Source: Roseiarcus sp963737365 (lineage in GTDB: Bacteria; Pseudomonadota; Alphaproteobacteria; Rhizobiales; Beijerinckiaceae). From it: a DNA stretch of 64,000 nt. Location: positions 124,001 through 188,000 of the forward strand of contig CAVTSD010000009.1 in assembly GCA_963737365.1 (NCBI GenBank), written 5' to 3'. The translations under genes and the position numbers were made by a program. How positions within the stretch are numbered: the stretch's first letter is position 1; each line of letters starts with the position of its first letter. Below the pieces are notes generated by a model. It was given only the letters and a program-made list of their open reading frames with translations, was not told the origin of the DNA and did not search any database. Below, one piece after another: positions 18,829 to 27,982 of this stretch.

Positions 18829-19668
18829 GGCTCAGGACCTATTAATGTTCTTGCGTCGGATTGGCTGATTCATAGGCGAGGCGGGAGGCTTCGCCGATGA
18901 CTGATTTGTTCTTGCTGTCTCGGGCTCAGATGCGTCGGATTGAGCGGTATTTTCCCTTGTCGCACGGGATCGCTCGGGTCGACGACCGGCGGATCGTCAG
19001 CGCGATTGTATTTGTGATCAAGAACGGGCTTCGCTGGCGCGACGCCCCGCCTGGGTATGGTCCGCACAAGACGATCTACAATCGGTTCATTCGCTGGAGC
19101 CGCTTGGGCGTGTTCAACAAGATTTTCGCAGCCTTGGCGCACAACGGCCGCAAGCCCGAGCGGGTGATGATCGACGCCACGCATCTCAAGGCGCATCGCA
19201 CCGCCGCGAGCCTTTTAAAAAAGGGCCTGTTCCCCGACGTATCGGGCGCACCAAAGGCGGCTTGAACTCCAAGCTGCACGCGCTCTGCGACGGTAACGGA
19301 CGTCCGCTCGTCATGCTCTTAAGCGAGGGGCAGATGAGCGATTACAAGGGCGCGGCGTTGATGTGGCCCGCCATGCCGAAAGCCAAGCAACTCCTGGCCG
19401 ACAAGGGTTACGACGCCGACTGGTTCCGCGCCGCCCTCGCCAAGCGCGGCGTCGCCGCCTGCATTCCTTCGAAATCCAACCGGAAGGTCGCGATCCCCCA
19501 TGACGCCGTCCTCTACAAACAGCGCCACAAGATCGAGAACATGTTCGGACGGCTCAAAGATTGGCGGCGCATCCACACCCGTTATGACCGCTGCGCCCAT
19601 ACCTACTTCTCGGCAATCTGCATCGCCGCCGCTGTCATATTCTGGCTCTGATCAATGAGTCCTGAGCC
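18829..19668 (+). mobile_element. IS427-type (IS5 family) insertion sequence, copy 1
   Basis: The element is bounded by GGCTCAGGAC at the left and GTCCTGAGCC at the right, with TA on each side. It is near-identical to copies at 20967-21811 (same orientation) and 27983-28827 (inverted). This copy is five bases shorter: six bases (GCTGGG) are missing near the left end, partly offset by one extra base just ahead of the transposase gene. Together with copy 2 it brackets tRNA-Glu and an amidotransferase gene. Confidence 0.92.
18897..19651 (+). CDS. IS427-type transposase, two frames joined by -1 frameshifting
   Basis: OrfA (18897-19265) carries the DUF4096-type domain (MTDLFLLSRAQMRRIERYFP) and the first catalytic Asp (MIDATHLKAHRT). 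OrfB (19262-19651) has LADKGYDADWFR (second Asp) and the HKIENMFGRLKDWRRIHTRYD block with the catalytic Glu. A slippery heptamer A AAA AAG at 19217-19223 lies in phase. A -1 shift there gives KKGPVPRRIGRTKGGLNSKLHA, the continuous family sequence. The full enzyme is thus a programmed-frameshift product, as is known for this IS group, rather than a broken gene. Confidence 0.9.
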
Positions 19669-19741
19669 TAGTTATTCAATGACTACAAGGCTTGGTTCTT
19701 GCGTCGCGCAACCGGCGAAAAACATCGCACAAAAGAGCCGT

Positions 19742-20569
19742 TCAAGCCTCGGAAATCATTGTCCGCTCGTCTTGCCGAAGAACCCTGCGAAGTTTAGCGT
19801 CTCTCGGATGTCTTTTCCGCACCTGCTCCGCGAGCCGGCCGTCGAGCCAGGCAGGCAGAAATGCGTCCAGCCACGCGGCCACGCGGCCATCATGCTGAAA
19901 CCAGTCGCCGAGATGCTCTGGACGGCTCCGGGCTCCGGGCCTTGTCAAACGCTCAGCGCCGCGATGGGTCCAGCGGCACATCATATGATAGGTGACTTCC
20001 GGGTGGAACTGCAGGCCGACTGCGTGCGGGCCGTAGCGATAGGCTTGGTTGGGAAAATTCGACCCACCAACGGCAAGGAGTTCGGCGCCCTGAGGTAGAT
20101 CAAAGCCGTCAGAATGCCATTGATAGACCGTCCGGGGAAATGGCGCCGCGGACAGCCGGTCGCCGAGAAGCGTAGGCTCAATCGGGTAGTAGCCGATCTC
20201 GCTGCGCTTGTCGTCGTAACTGAACACCCTCGCGCCGAGCGCTCGCGCCAGGATCTGCGCGCCGAGGCAGAGTCCCAGCAACGGTTTGTCTTCTTTGAGC
20301 GGTGTGTCGAGCCAATCGATTTCGCGTCGAACCCAGTCGAGGGCGTCGTTGGCGCCCATGGGGCCACCGAACACGACGACACCGTCATGCTCCGCGAGCG
20401 TCGCTGGTAGTAGCTCGCCGCAGCTGGGGCGGCGAATGTCAAGCCGCACACCCATCGCCTTGAGGGCTATGCCGACGCGACCCGGGGTCGAATGCTCCTG
20501 GTGCAAGACAATCAAGACGGTCGGAAGCCGCTTTAGGCCGCCTTTGACCATTGTAACGAATTCTGTCAC
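19742..20569 (-). CDS. Class I glutamine amidotransferase (GMP-synthase-like domain protein)
   Basis: A 275-residue stand-alone GATase domain. The nucleophile elbow is GLCLGAQIL (Cys), and the His/Glu pair is seen in QFHPEV. The oxyanion region is VVFGGPMGANDALDW. Such proteins release ammonia from glutamine or act as peptidases or deglutamylases; the acceptor or substrate is not evident here. The gene is isolated between the two direct IS427-type copies, with tRNA-Glu about 165 bases upstream on the opposite strand. Confidence 0.85.
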   Translation of the reverse strand: MTEFVTMVKGGLKRLPTVLIVLHQEHSTPGRVGIALKAMGVRLDIRRPSCGELLPATLAEHDGVVVFGGPMGANDALDWVRREIDWLDTPLKEDKPLLGLCLGAQILARALGARVFSYDDKRSEIGYYPIEPTLLGDRLSAAPFPRTVYQWHSDGFDLPQGAELLAVGGSNFPNQAYRYGPHAVGLQFHPEVTYHMMCRWTHRGAERLTRPGARSRPEHLGDWFQHDGRVAAWLDAFLPAWLDGRLAEQVRKRHPRDAKLRRVLRQDERTMISEA

Positions 20570-20733
20570 TGCGTCGCGGTACTTTCAGATATTAATCTAA
20601 CGCAGGCAAATTCCGCGCCACGAGACAGCAAAGACGTGAAACGGTTCGATATGAGCCGATGACACGCTTGCCCTAGCACCAGCGCCGCGATACGTATAAC
20701 ACAGTTGCGGTCATTCGCTCGCTGGCGCGTGCC

Positions 20734-20809
20734 GCTCCCATCGTCTAGCGGTCTAGGACGTCGCCCTCTCACGGCGAAAACACCGGTTCGATTCCGGTTG
20801 GGAGCGCCA
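20734..20809 (+). tRNA. tRNA-Glu (anticodon CTC)
   Basis: Acceptor stem GCTCCCA pairs with TGGGAGC, the anticodon loop CTCTCAC gives CTC (glutamate), and the T arm carries GGTTCGATTCC. A genomic CCA is present at 20807-20809. The D-arm sequence TCTAGCGGTCTAGGA is normal. It lies between two direct IS427-type copies. Confidence 0.95.
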
Positions 20810-20966
20810 ATCAAATCAGAGACTTATGAGGAAATAACCAACCTAGGCCCTCCTTAAAGTCCGGTTTCAGTCCAGTCCATAGTGTGCAGGCGGCGCCGCA
20901 TCTCTTCATCGAGACGTTCGATCATGTTTGGTTTGGTATCGGAACCTGCGGCACCCCGCCATTCTA

Positions 20967-21811
20967 GGCTCAGGACCTATTAATGTTCTTGCGCTGGGTC
21001 GGATTGGCTGATTCATAGGCGAGGCGGGAGGCTTCGCCATGACTGATTTGTTCTTGCTGTCTCGGGCTCAGATGCGTCGGATTGAGCGGTATTTTCCCTT
21101 GTCGCACGGGATCGCTCGGGTCGACGACCGGCGGATCGTCAGCGCGATTGTATTTGTGATCAAGAACTGGCTTCGCTGGCGCGACGCCCCGCCTGGGTAT
21201 GGTCCGCACAAGACGATTTACAATCGGTTCATTCGCTGGAGCCGCTTGGGCGTGTTCAACAAGATTTTCGCAGCCTTGGCGCACAACGGCCGCAAGCCCG
21301 AGCGGGTGATGATCGACGCCACGCATCTCAAGGCGCATCGCACCGCCGCGAGCCTTTTAAAAAAGGGCCTGTTCCCCGACGTATCGGGCGCACCAAAGGC
21401 GGCTTGAACTCCAAGCTGCACGCGCTCTGCGACGGTAACGGACGTCCGCTCGTCATGCTCTTAAGCGAGGGGCAGATGAGCGATTACAAGGGCGCGGCGT
21501 TGATGTGGCCCGCCATGCCGAAAGCCAAGCAACTCCTGGCCGACAAGGGTTACGACGCCGACTGGTTCCGCGCCGCCCTCGCCAAGCGCGGCGTCGCCGC
21601 CTGCATTCCTTCGAAATCCAACCGGAAGGTCGCGATCCCCCATGACGCCGTCCTCTACAAACAGCGCCACAAGATCGAGAACATGTTCGGACGGCTCAAA
21701 GATTGGCGGCGCATCCACACCCGTTATGACCGCTGCGCCCATACCTACTTCTCGGCAATCTGCGTCGCCGCCGCCGTCATATTCTGGCTCTGATCAATGA
21801 GTTCCTGAGCC
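20967..21811 (+). mobile_element. IS427-type insertion sequence, copy 2
   Basis: Same ends as copy 1 (GGCTCAGGAC at left, CTGAGCC at right, TA on both sides). The right end reads ATGAGTTCCTGAGCC where copies 1 and 3 have ATGAGTCCTGAGCC. This is one extra T inside a GANTC site, a natural internal comparison for the indels described in the findings. Confidence 0.92.
21039..21793 (+). CDS. IS427-type transposase, copy 2 (two frames, -1 frameshift)
   Basis: Essentially the same protein as at 18897-19651. OrfA is 21039-21407 and orfB 21404-21793, with the same A AAA AAG slippery site between them. Differences are single substitutions (Gly to Trp at KNWLRW, Ile to Val near the end). The Trp replaces a glycine that is conserved in the other two copies and could reduce activity. 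Confidence 0.88.
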
Positions 21812-21813
21812 TA

Positions 21814-22311
21814 GATGATCGGCCGGCGCGCCTGCAAGAGGACCAGCTGGCAATTGCAGAACCCGATCCGGACGACGATGGCGAAACCTGTGCGGAATCG
21901 CTGGTCGTCGCCCTGGAACGCCGTGGGCCCGAGCGCCTATTGACCCTCTACCAGAAAGCGCAAGAAATCCTTCCACCGGGCCGCTCGCCAAGAAGCGTCG
22001 GGCCAACCTTACTCAGCAATCCCCATCTCTTCGTGCGGTTCCTCCCTGGTGCCTATGGCTTGCGCCATCAGGTGCCCCCGCCCGAAGACCTGCTCTCCGA
22101 CCCTCCGCCCTATCTCCTCGAAAATAGTCAGCTACGCCTGCTGGCGCTTGCTCGACGCGCGGGCGAGCGAACTGCCCCCCGGATGCGGGCAGCGGACCGG
22201 ATAGCATTCTCAATGAGTGCAGGCGAGGCGACCCCTCAGTCCACAAGCCGTGTTCATGGTTTCATTCAAAGGTATCCGCAACAGACAATAGTCCATGGCA
22301 CGCTTCCATGA
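21814..22311 (+). pseudogene. Possible hypothetical protein fragment cut by IS copy 2
   Basis: Directly after the IS there is an open frame with protein-like composition: LQEDQLAIAEPDPDDDGE, RGPERLLTLYQKAQEILPPG, NPHLFVRFLPGAYGLRHQ and LLENSQLRLLALARRAGERT. It has no start near the IS junction and runs into the 3' end of gph on the other strand, so only the part to about 22240 is likely to be genuine. I do not recognise the family. No convincing N-terminal half is seen on the other side of the IS. Confidence 0.35.
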
Positions 22312-22957
22312 GCTCGTTGAAGTGCGAAATCACCCGGTCCGGTCCAAGCTCCTTGACCGGGGCGTCGGCATAGCCAAAATCGACCGCAATCACAGGCACG
22401 CCAGCGGCGCGAGCGGTCTTGATGTCGGTGCCTGAATCCCCGACCATAATCGCCCGCTTACTTACGCCGCCCGAAGCGGCGATGGTCCCAAGAAGCGGCT
22501 TAGCGTCCGGCTTGCCAACGCCGAAGGTGTCCTGACCGCAGATGAAGACGAAATGGCCCTCGATCCCGAGCTTTGTCACGAGCAGCTTGGCCAAGCTCTC
22601 GATCTTGTTGGTGCAGATCGCCTGCCGCCAGCCTGCCCGTGCGAAGCTCCTGAGGGCCACGTGCACACCCGGATAAAGCCGGGAGCGATCCGCGATGTGG
22701 ATCCTGTAGTGGCTAAGGTAATCGACGAATAACGCGTCCATCTCTTGCGTGTCGAGAGATCTGCCCGAAGCGGCGAAGCCACGGGCGATCAGCGCGCGCG
22801 CGCCGGCTCCAAGGAGGGAGCCAGCGCTTTCAACCTTGAGCGGCATCAAGCCCTCCCGCGCTAGAAGCCAATTGAGGGTGGCGATGAGATCCTCGGCCGT
22901 ATCAGCAAGTGTGCCGTCGAGATCATAGACGATGGTTGGAGCCGGCATCGTAATCAA
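22262..22957 (-). CDS. gph: Phosphoglycolate phosphatase (HAD superfamily)
   Basis: A 231-residue HAD phosphatase. Motif I is VYDLDGTLADT, motif II ICTNK, the lysine of motif III is in GKPDAKPL, and motif IV is VGDSGTDIKTARAAG. It hydrolyses 2-phosphoglycolate, formed for example in DNA repair or by oxygenase activity of RuBisCO. The start overlaps the stop of the ymdB-like gene by four bases (ATGA), showing translational coupling in a fau-ymdB-gph operon. Confidence 0.9.
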   Translation of the reverse strand: MITMPAPTIVYDLDGTLADTAEDLIATLNWLLAREGLMPLKVESAGSLLGAGARALIARGFAASGRSLDTQEMDALFVDYLSHYRIHIADRSRLYPGVHVALRSFARAGWRQAICTNKIESLAKLLVTKLGIEGHFVFICGQDTFGVGKPDAKPLLGTIAASGGVSKRAIMVGDSGTDIKTARAAGVPVIAVDFGYADAPVKELGPDRVISHFNELMEACHGLLSVADTFE

Positions 22958-23775
22958 GCCCAGAAGCGAGGACTGGCAGGCTCAAGAAGACCGCCTATGC
23001 GGACCGGCGCGATTGCCTTCGCCAAGCCGTCGCGACCGATCTCGGCGGCGATGGCGCACAGCGTGGCCGGCCCCAACGCCGGTTCGAAGCGCCCGGAAGG
23101 GATCTTGCTAGTGAAACGGCGCAAGGGCTCTTCCTTGTCCATACCGATCACCGAATCGTAGTCGCCGGTCATGCCGACGTCGGTGATAAAGCCTGTTCCT
23201 CCAGCCAAGATGCGGTGATCGGCGCTCGGCGTATGAGTGTGGGTGCCGACCACAAGGCTTGCCTTGCCGTCGACGAAATGACCGAACGCCCATTTTTCGC
23301 TCGACGCTTCGGCGTGGAAATCGACGATCGAGGCGTCGCAGGCCTCGCCGAGCGGACAGAGGTCGAGCTCCCGCTTGATAGCGGCGAAGGGATCGTCCAG
23401 CGCGTCCATGAATATGCGGCCCAGCACATTGACGATAAGGAGCCGCGCGCCCTTCGCATTCGCGATTACGGCCGCGCCCCGTCCCGGCGTGCCCGCGGGG
23501 AAATTGACCGGTCGGATCAGGCGCGGCTGGCGCTCGATGAATACGAGCGCCTCACGTTGGTCGAAGGCGTGATTCCCAAGGGTCACGGCGTCAACGCCAA
23601 CAGAAAGAAATCCCTCGAACAGAGATTCAGTGAGTCCGAAGCCGCCCGCCGCGTTCTCGCCATTGACGACAACGAAATCTAGCCCCCAACGGGCGCGCAA
23701 AATGGGAACCTGCTCCAGGACGGCGACACGCCCGGACCGGCCGACGACGTCGCCGATGAACAGCAACCGGATCAT
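22954..23775 (-). CDS. YmdB-family metallophosphoesterase
   Basis: A 273-residue protein of the TIGR00282/YmdB family, calcineurin-like phosphoesterases acting on 2',3'-cyclic nucleotides or cAMP in characterised members. The metal-binding motifs are FIGDVVGRSGR, VVNGENAAGG, LGNHAFDQRE and VVGTHTHTPSAD. The gene overlaps its neighbours by four bases on each side, within the fau-ymdB-gph operon. Confidence 0.9.
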   Translation of the reverse strand: MIRLLFIGDVVGRSGRVAVLEQVPILRARWGLDFVVVNGENAAGGFGLTESLFEGFLSVGVDAVTLGNHAFDQREALVFIERQPRLIRPVNFPAGTPGRGAAVIANAKGARLLIVNVLGRIFMDALDDPFAAIKRELDLCPLGEACDASIVDFHAEASSEKWAFGHFVDGKASLVVGTHTHTPSADHRILAGGTGFITDVGMTGDYDSVIGMDKEEPLRRFTSKIPSGRFEPALGPATLCAIAAEIGRDGLAKAIAPVRIGGLLEPASPRFWA

Positions 23776-24359
23776 GGCTCGCTAAAGAAAATCGTTTCCT
23801 GCTCGGTCACAACGGCGTCGAGGGTTTGATCATGGGTTTCATAAGGCGCCGCAGCGACTTCGCATACCCCATAGCCGACGCCAATCGCGCGGACAGACTT
23901 CATCGCGCGCAAGTTGGCCAGGGTCCGGTCGTAATACCCCGCCCCATAGCCGATTCGGTGGCCGCGCCGGTCGAAGCAGGCGAGCGGCACAAACAGGAGA
24001 TCGGGCTCGACGACAGGCGCTTCCTCGACAGGCTCGCGAATGGACATCGCGCCGGCGCGAGTAGGCTCGCCGGGCCGCCAGAGACGAAAGATAAGCGCCG
24101 ATCGCCGGCCAACGACGACGGGCAGGGCGGTCATGAATCCCTTCTCAGCAAGGGCGCTCAAAAGCAGGAGCGTGTCCGGCTCATCGCGCAACGGGTAAAA
24201 GACCGATACGACCCGGGGACGCCAGAAAAGCGCGAGGCGCAGACCTTCCTCGGCGAGCCGACGACCGAAAGCGGCGCGAACCGCGAGGTCGATTTTCGCT
24301 CGCCGCGCGAGAGCGTCGCTGCGCAGGAGCGCCTTCGGATCGGCCTTGTTGGACGTCAA
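23772..24359 (-). CDS. 5-formyltetrahydrofolate cyclo-ligase
   Basis: About 195 residues from a TTG at 24359 (MTSNKADPKALLR in initiator reading). The frame is open further upstream, but that extension would run into the probable 6S RNA. The enzyme converts 5-formyl-THF to methenyl-THF using ATP. The family signature GYGAGYYDRTLA and the preceding PLACFDRRGHRIG are present. Alphaproteobacterial 6S RNA genes commonly lie just upstream of this gene, as here. The start codon is inferred from homology, because no strong ribosome-binding site is visible. Confidence 0.88.
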   Translation of the reverse strand: MTSNKADPKALLRSDALARRAKIDLAVRAAFGRRLAEEGLRLALFWRPRVVSVFYPLRDEPDTLLLLSALAEKGFMTALPVVVGRRSALIFRLWRPGEPTRAGAMSIREPVEEAPVVEPDLLFVPLACFDRRGHRIGYGAGYYDRTLANLRAMKSVRAIGVGYGVCEVAAAPYETHDQTLDAVVTEQETIFFSEP

Positions 24360-24423
24360 GGAGGTCGCTGATCCCAAAAGGGCCGTCGAATGTATAGAGC
24401 GCGGAGCCGAGACGGCCGTTGGA

Positions 24424-24560
24424 CTGTGATCCCGGGCGCCTACGTGAGTAGGTGGGAACCATATGCCGAAGCCCACGAGCCTCGACAGGGACAGCCCCCA
24501 GGGGGATCGTACGGCCCCGAGGAATGTTGTCCTGACGCGACACCCAGCTCCGCATCCGTT
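24424..24560 (-). ncRNA. ssrS: 6S RNA (probable)
   Basis: On the minus strand the 5' part CUGGGUG can pair with CGCCCGG near the 3' end to close a long rod. Between them are CCTCGGGGCCGT and CCCCCTGGGGGCTGTCC, and toward the 3' end GGCTTCGG and GTTCCCACC...GTAGGCGCC, arrangements I associate with alphaproteobacterial 6S RNA. It sits immediately upstream of the cyclo-ligase gene, the conserved 6S location. 6S RNA binds sigma-70 RNA polymerase. The ends are approximate. Confidence 0.62.
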
Positions 24561-24673
24561 ATGTAGTCACTTCTCCGGCAAATGGCTAGGGCAGGCGAGG
24601 CGCGCGGTTCTGACTTCCCCGTCGTCAAAAGGTTCTATCGCCATAGCGCAGCCGGCCCGTATGATTGCGGACG

Positions 24674-25976
24674 ATGACAGAGCTTGCTCGATCCGCGGCC
24701 GGCAAACCCAAGCCGTTCGGGTCTTCTGACGTCTTCCAAACTCAGGCCGAGCGTCGCGCGGAGCTGCGCAGGATGCGCACCATCGCGACGCTGCTGCTTG
24801 TCCTGATGGCGGCCATCTTTCTCGCCCTGCGGCGCGCGCCGCCGGACTGGGCCTGGGCGCCCTATCTCAGCGCCTTCGCGGAAGCCGGCATGGTCGGGGC
24901 GTGCGCCGACTGGTTCGCCGTTGTCGCGCTGTTTCGTCGTCCCCTGGGGCTGCCGATCCCCCACACTGCGGTCGTGCCGGACAACAAGCGACGCATCGGC
25001 GCGGCGATGGGGCGCTTCATCACCAACAACTTTCTCTCCCCACGCGTCGCCATCGCCCGCCTGTCGTCCGTCGACTTCGTCGGTCTCGCGGCGCGATGGC
25101 TCGAAGACGAACGCAATGCGCGGGCGACGGCGGCAGCCGCCAGCCGGGCCATTCCCTACGCGCTTGACGTCCTGCCGAGAGAGGCGATCGACGGATGGGT
25201 CGCTATGGCGGTCCGACGTGGGATCGAAGCCGTCCCAGCGGCGCCGCTCGCCTCGCGCGGACTTTCGATCCTGTGGGCGCAGGGAGCAAGCCAAACGCTG
25301 CTCGATCAGGGGCTCGATTTCGTCGGAGCGACGCTCGAGCGCCACAAGACGACCATCGTCAAGAACGTCGCGCAAAAGTCCTCGCGCTGGATTCCCAAAT
25401 GGGTCGACGACATGATCGCCGCCAAGGTGATCAACGGGCTCACCGAAACCTTGAGAGAAATGCGTGATCCCGATCATCCCTGGCGCGAGCAGGCCAATGA
25501 TCTGATCGAGAAATTGATCGACGACCTCGCGCACGACCCTAAAATGCGGGCTAAAGGCGAAGCGTTGAAGCAGGAGATGCTGGCTAATCCGGTGTTCGCG
25601 GAACAGGCGCAGGCTTTGCGGGACGAACTCGAAACGACCCTGAGGGACGACTTGCCGCGCCATGCCGAGGCGATTGTCGGCTACCTGGCGAACTCCGTGG
25701 GCGCGCTCGGCGGATGGCTCGAAGAGGACCCTTTGCGTCGGGCGCGAATCAACCGGCGGCTCAGAACTCCTTGCCTTGCGGACTGTCTTACCGCGCCGGG
25801 CCGAAATCGGCGCCTATATCGCCGCTGTGGTCGACAATTGGGACACCGCGACCCTCGTCAATCGCCTCGAGCTGCAAGTGGGCAAGGACCTGCAATATAT
25901 CCGCATCAACGGCACGCTGGTGGGCGGTCTCGTCGGGCTCTTGATCTTCACCCTGTCGCACGCATTTGGCGGATGA
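24674..25976 (+). CDS. DUF445 membrane protein (frame interrupted)
   Basis: A DUF445 (YjiN-like) inner-membrane protein with an N-terminal hydrophobic segment (TIATLLLVLMAAIFLAL), the family motif FAEAGMVGACADWFAVVALFRRPLGLPIPHTA, and a long helical middle. After RRLR the frame breaks. Deleting one A from GAACTC at 25764-25769 restores LLALRTVLPRRAEIGAYI and the C-terminal segment YIRINGTLVGGLVGLLIFTL, ending at 25976 with about 433 residues. Function is unknown in the family. A TTG nine bases upstream is an alternative start. Confidence 0.82.
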
Positions 25977-25985
25977 ACGGACGGC

Positions 25986-26633
25986 TCAGGCTGCGCGCTG
26001 GGCGGTAGCCAGGACCGCATACCCACGAAACCAGTTCTCAATCCCGCACGTCATGCTGCGCTTGGCGGACAGAGCCTCGAGCGCGTCGGTGAGATCCTCG
26101 CGCGGCGTCACATCGAATACCGCAAGCCAGCGGCGCAATCCCGCCTTGAAGGGGGACGGCAAGTCGCCGCAACCGCCGAAATCGACAATCTGCAGCGATC
26201 CGCCTGGCGCCACAACGTCAAGCGCACGGGCCAGCGCCTCATGCCAGGGCGGGATCATCGACAAAGCGTAGGAGATCATCACGCGCTCGAAACTTGCGCA
26301 GCCAAACAGCCTCTGCGGGTCGAACGCTGTGGCGTCCGCTTGACCAAGCTTAACGCGAGACGTGAGGCCGGCGCGCGCGATCGAGGCAGCCGCGGTCGCC
26401 AGCATTTCCCGGGATACGTCAAGCCCGAACAGCCGAGCCTCAGGATAGGCTTGCGCCAGTTTGATGAGATTGCGCCCGGTGCCGCAGCCGATCTCCAACA
26501 CCTTGTCGCCGGGAGCGGGCCGAAGCCGGGCAATCGCCTCGTCGCGACCCAGAAGATAGAATTTGCGGCTCAAGTCATAGATGTGGCGCTGACGCCGATA
26601 CATGTGGTCCATCAGCGCCGCGGCGTCGCTCAT
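25986..26633 (-). CDS. btaB: Betaine lipid synthase methyltransferase BtaB
   Basis: A 215-residue SAM-dependent methyltransferase with motif I VLEIGCGTGRN and motif II/III features (GLDVSREML, APGGSLQIVDFGG). It should trimethylate diacylglycerylhomoserine to the betaine lipid DGTS. The start overlaps the btaA stop by four bases (ATGA), and the pairing with BtaA is diagnostic. Confidence 0.9.
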   Translation of the reverse strand: MSDAAALMDHMYRRQRHIYDLSRKFYLLGRDEAIARLRPAPGDKVLEIGCGTGRNLIKLAQAYPEARLFGLDVSREMLATAAASIARAGLTSRVKLGQADATAFDPQRLFGCASFERVMISYALSMIPPWHEALARALDVVAPGGSLQIVDFGGCGDLPSPFKAGLRRWLAVFDVTPREDLTDALEALSAKRSMTCGIENWFRGYAVLATAQRAA

Positions 26634-27886
26634 GCGTCAGGCGCGCCTTTGAGCGTGTAAAGATGGAAGGCCCCGTAGATCGACGAGCGATCCTGCCGGG
26701 TGAGCTCTTGGCTAAGTTCCTCTTCGTAGCGCCAGGCGCCAAGCACGTCGTCGGGAACACGACCCGGCAATAATCGTTCGGCGGCAGCGGTGCGGAAGAT
26801 CACTCTTGCGCCCGGCCGCGCGGTGCGCGTGATCTCGACCCAGAGAGCGGTGAGCTCAGCGTCGTTCATCCAGTCTTGCGCATCGAGCAGCACGTAGCGG
26901 TCGAAGCTTGCGAGCGGCGAGTCCTGCAGAATGGCGGTGAAGGAGCGCTGGACGTAGTTCACGCGGCTCGAGCGGCTGCGGACAGCATCGAAGTTCCGCC
27001 GCTGCAAATAGGGCGGAAGCGCGGGGTTCGGCCCCGGCGCGTAACGTCGCCCGAACGCCTGCCAGGCGAAATAATTGTCGGCGATGTCGAAGTCGCAGGC
27101 CAGCCTCTCCACCCGCTCACTTAAGACGGCCCCCATCCCCGAAGGGGAGTGGGCGGCCAGAGCCTGGTACTGGGCCGGCGGAATCCCCAATCCGTAGAGG
27201 GACGCAGGCTGTTTCAAGAGCCAGCGGATGAGCGGCTTGTCGAAGATCGGCGCAAGACGCTCCTCGTAGAGCACTCGTTGCTCTTCGCGCGTCCGCGCCC
27301 TGAGCACGATCGACGGGTCGAGACCGTGCAGGCGCGCAAGCGTGTGGCCGGCGCCGACGATATGGCCGAGCAGGCCGTGGTGATAGAAATTGTGAGCGAA
27401 GACGCCGATGCGCCGGCGACCGAACGCCGTTCGCTTGTCCCAGTAAGCCCGCGCGGACGGGTCTAGCTTTGTGCGAAGGCGACGATCGTAGGCGGCTATG
27501 TTGGCGCGCGCATCAGCGCGGCCGAAGAAGCGGAAGAAGCTGTCGTAGTCCGGCAGATTCTGAGCTGCGCAGATCTTGAGCCGGCCGAGCGCGATATGCG
27601 CCCCGTTGAGGTCGACCGCAGTGACGCCTGCCGGATCGGCTGTCAGGTAGGAGAGCACATTGCAGCCGCCCGAGGCGATCGCGATCACCTCATGTCCGGG
27701 GCCGATGTCGAGCGCATTCATGTCGACGACCGGATCCTCCCAGATCTGGGGATAAACCAGGCGCTTGAATGCGAGCGTGAACAGGCGCTCGAGCATGCCC
27801 GCGCGCGACAGCGGCTTTGAGCGATGGACTGCCGCCTTGAGCCCGGCGCTAGTGGCGCGACGCGCTGCGTTGCTTGATTGCCGCAC
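26630..27886 (-). CDS. btaA: SAM:diacylglycerol 3-amino-3-carboxypropyltransferase BtaA
   Basis: A 418-residue protein. It moves the aminocarboxypropyl group of SAM onto diacylglycerol to give diacylglycerylhomoserine, the first step of phosphorus-free betaine lipid. Family features include RLVYPQIWEDPVVDM, IASGGCNVLSYL, VTAVDLNGAHIALG and FGRRYAPG. The start is a GTG at 27886 preceded by AGGA. A PHO-box-like direct repeat lies about 50 bases upstream, fitting the known induction of BtaAB on phosphate starvation in rhizobia. An IS427-type copy ends about 100 bases upstream of the start. Confidence 0.93.
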   Translation of the reverse strand: MRQSSNAARRATSAGLKAAVHRSKPLSRAGMLERLFTLAFKRLVYPQIWEDPVVDMNALDIGPGHEVIAIASGGCNVLSYLTADPAGVTAVDLNGAHIALGRLKICAAQNLPDYDSFFRFFGRADARANIAAYDRRLRTKLDPSARAYWDKRTAFGRRRIGVFAHNFYHHGLLGHIVGAGHTLARLHGLDPSIVLRARTREEQRVLYEERLAPIFDKPLIRWLLKQPASLYGLGIPPAQYQALAAHSPSGMGAVLSERVERLACDFDIADNYFAWQAFGRRYAPGPNPALPPYLQRRNFDAVRSRSSRVNYVQRSFTAILQDSPLASFDRYVLLDAQDWMNDAELTALWVEITRTARPGARVIFRTAAAERLLPGRVPDDVLGAWRYEEELSQELTRQDRSSIYGAFHLYTLKGAPDA

Positions 27887-27934
27887 GTGGTGTTTCCTGT
27901 CAGAGGACGGTCGAAGCCCCGCTAGTCGAGTCGC

Positions 27935-27952
27935 ATGACGAGGACGTGACGA
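27935..27952 (-). promoter_or_regulatory. PHO-box-like direct repeat upstream of btaA
   Basis: On the minus strand CTCGTCA-CGTC-CTCGTCA is a perfect 7-base repeat with a 4-base spacer. This is the architecture of PhoB boxes (consensus CTGTCAT, 11-base period), and read as TCGTCAY it matches five of seven consensus positions in each half. Its placement, 49-66 bases before the btaA start, suits activation. Functional binding is inferred. Confidence 0.45.
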
Positions 27953-27982
27953 GTGGATTTCGAATTGACAGGAACATCTCTA

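Noticed and set aside
20860..20945. Minus-strand NMIERLDEEMRRR reading as an IS256-type transposase C-terminus
   Set aside because: Only about a dozen residues match the pattern and the flanks do not. It could be chance, so it is not called as a remnant.
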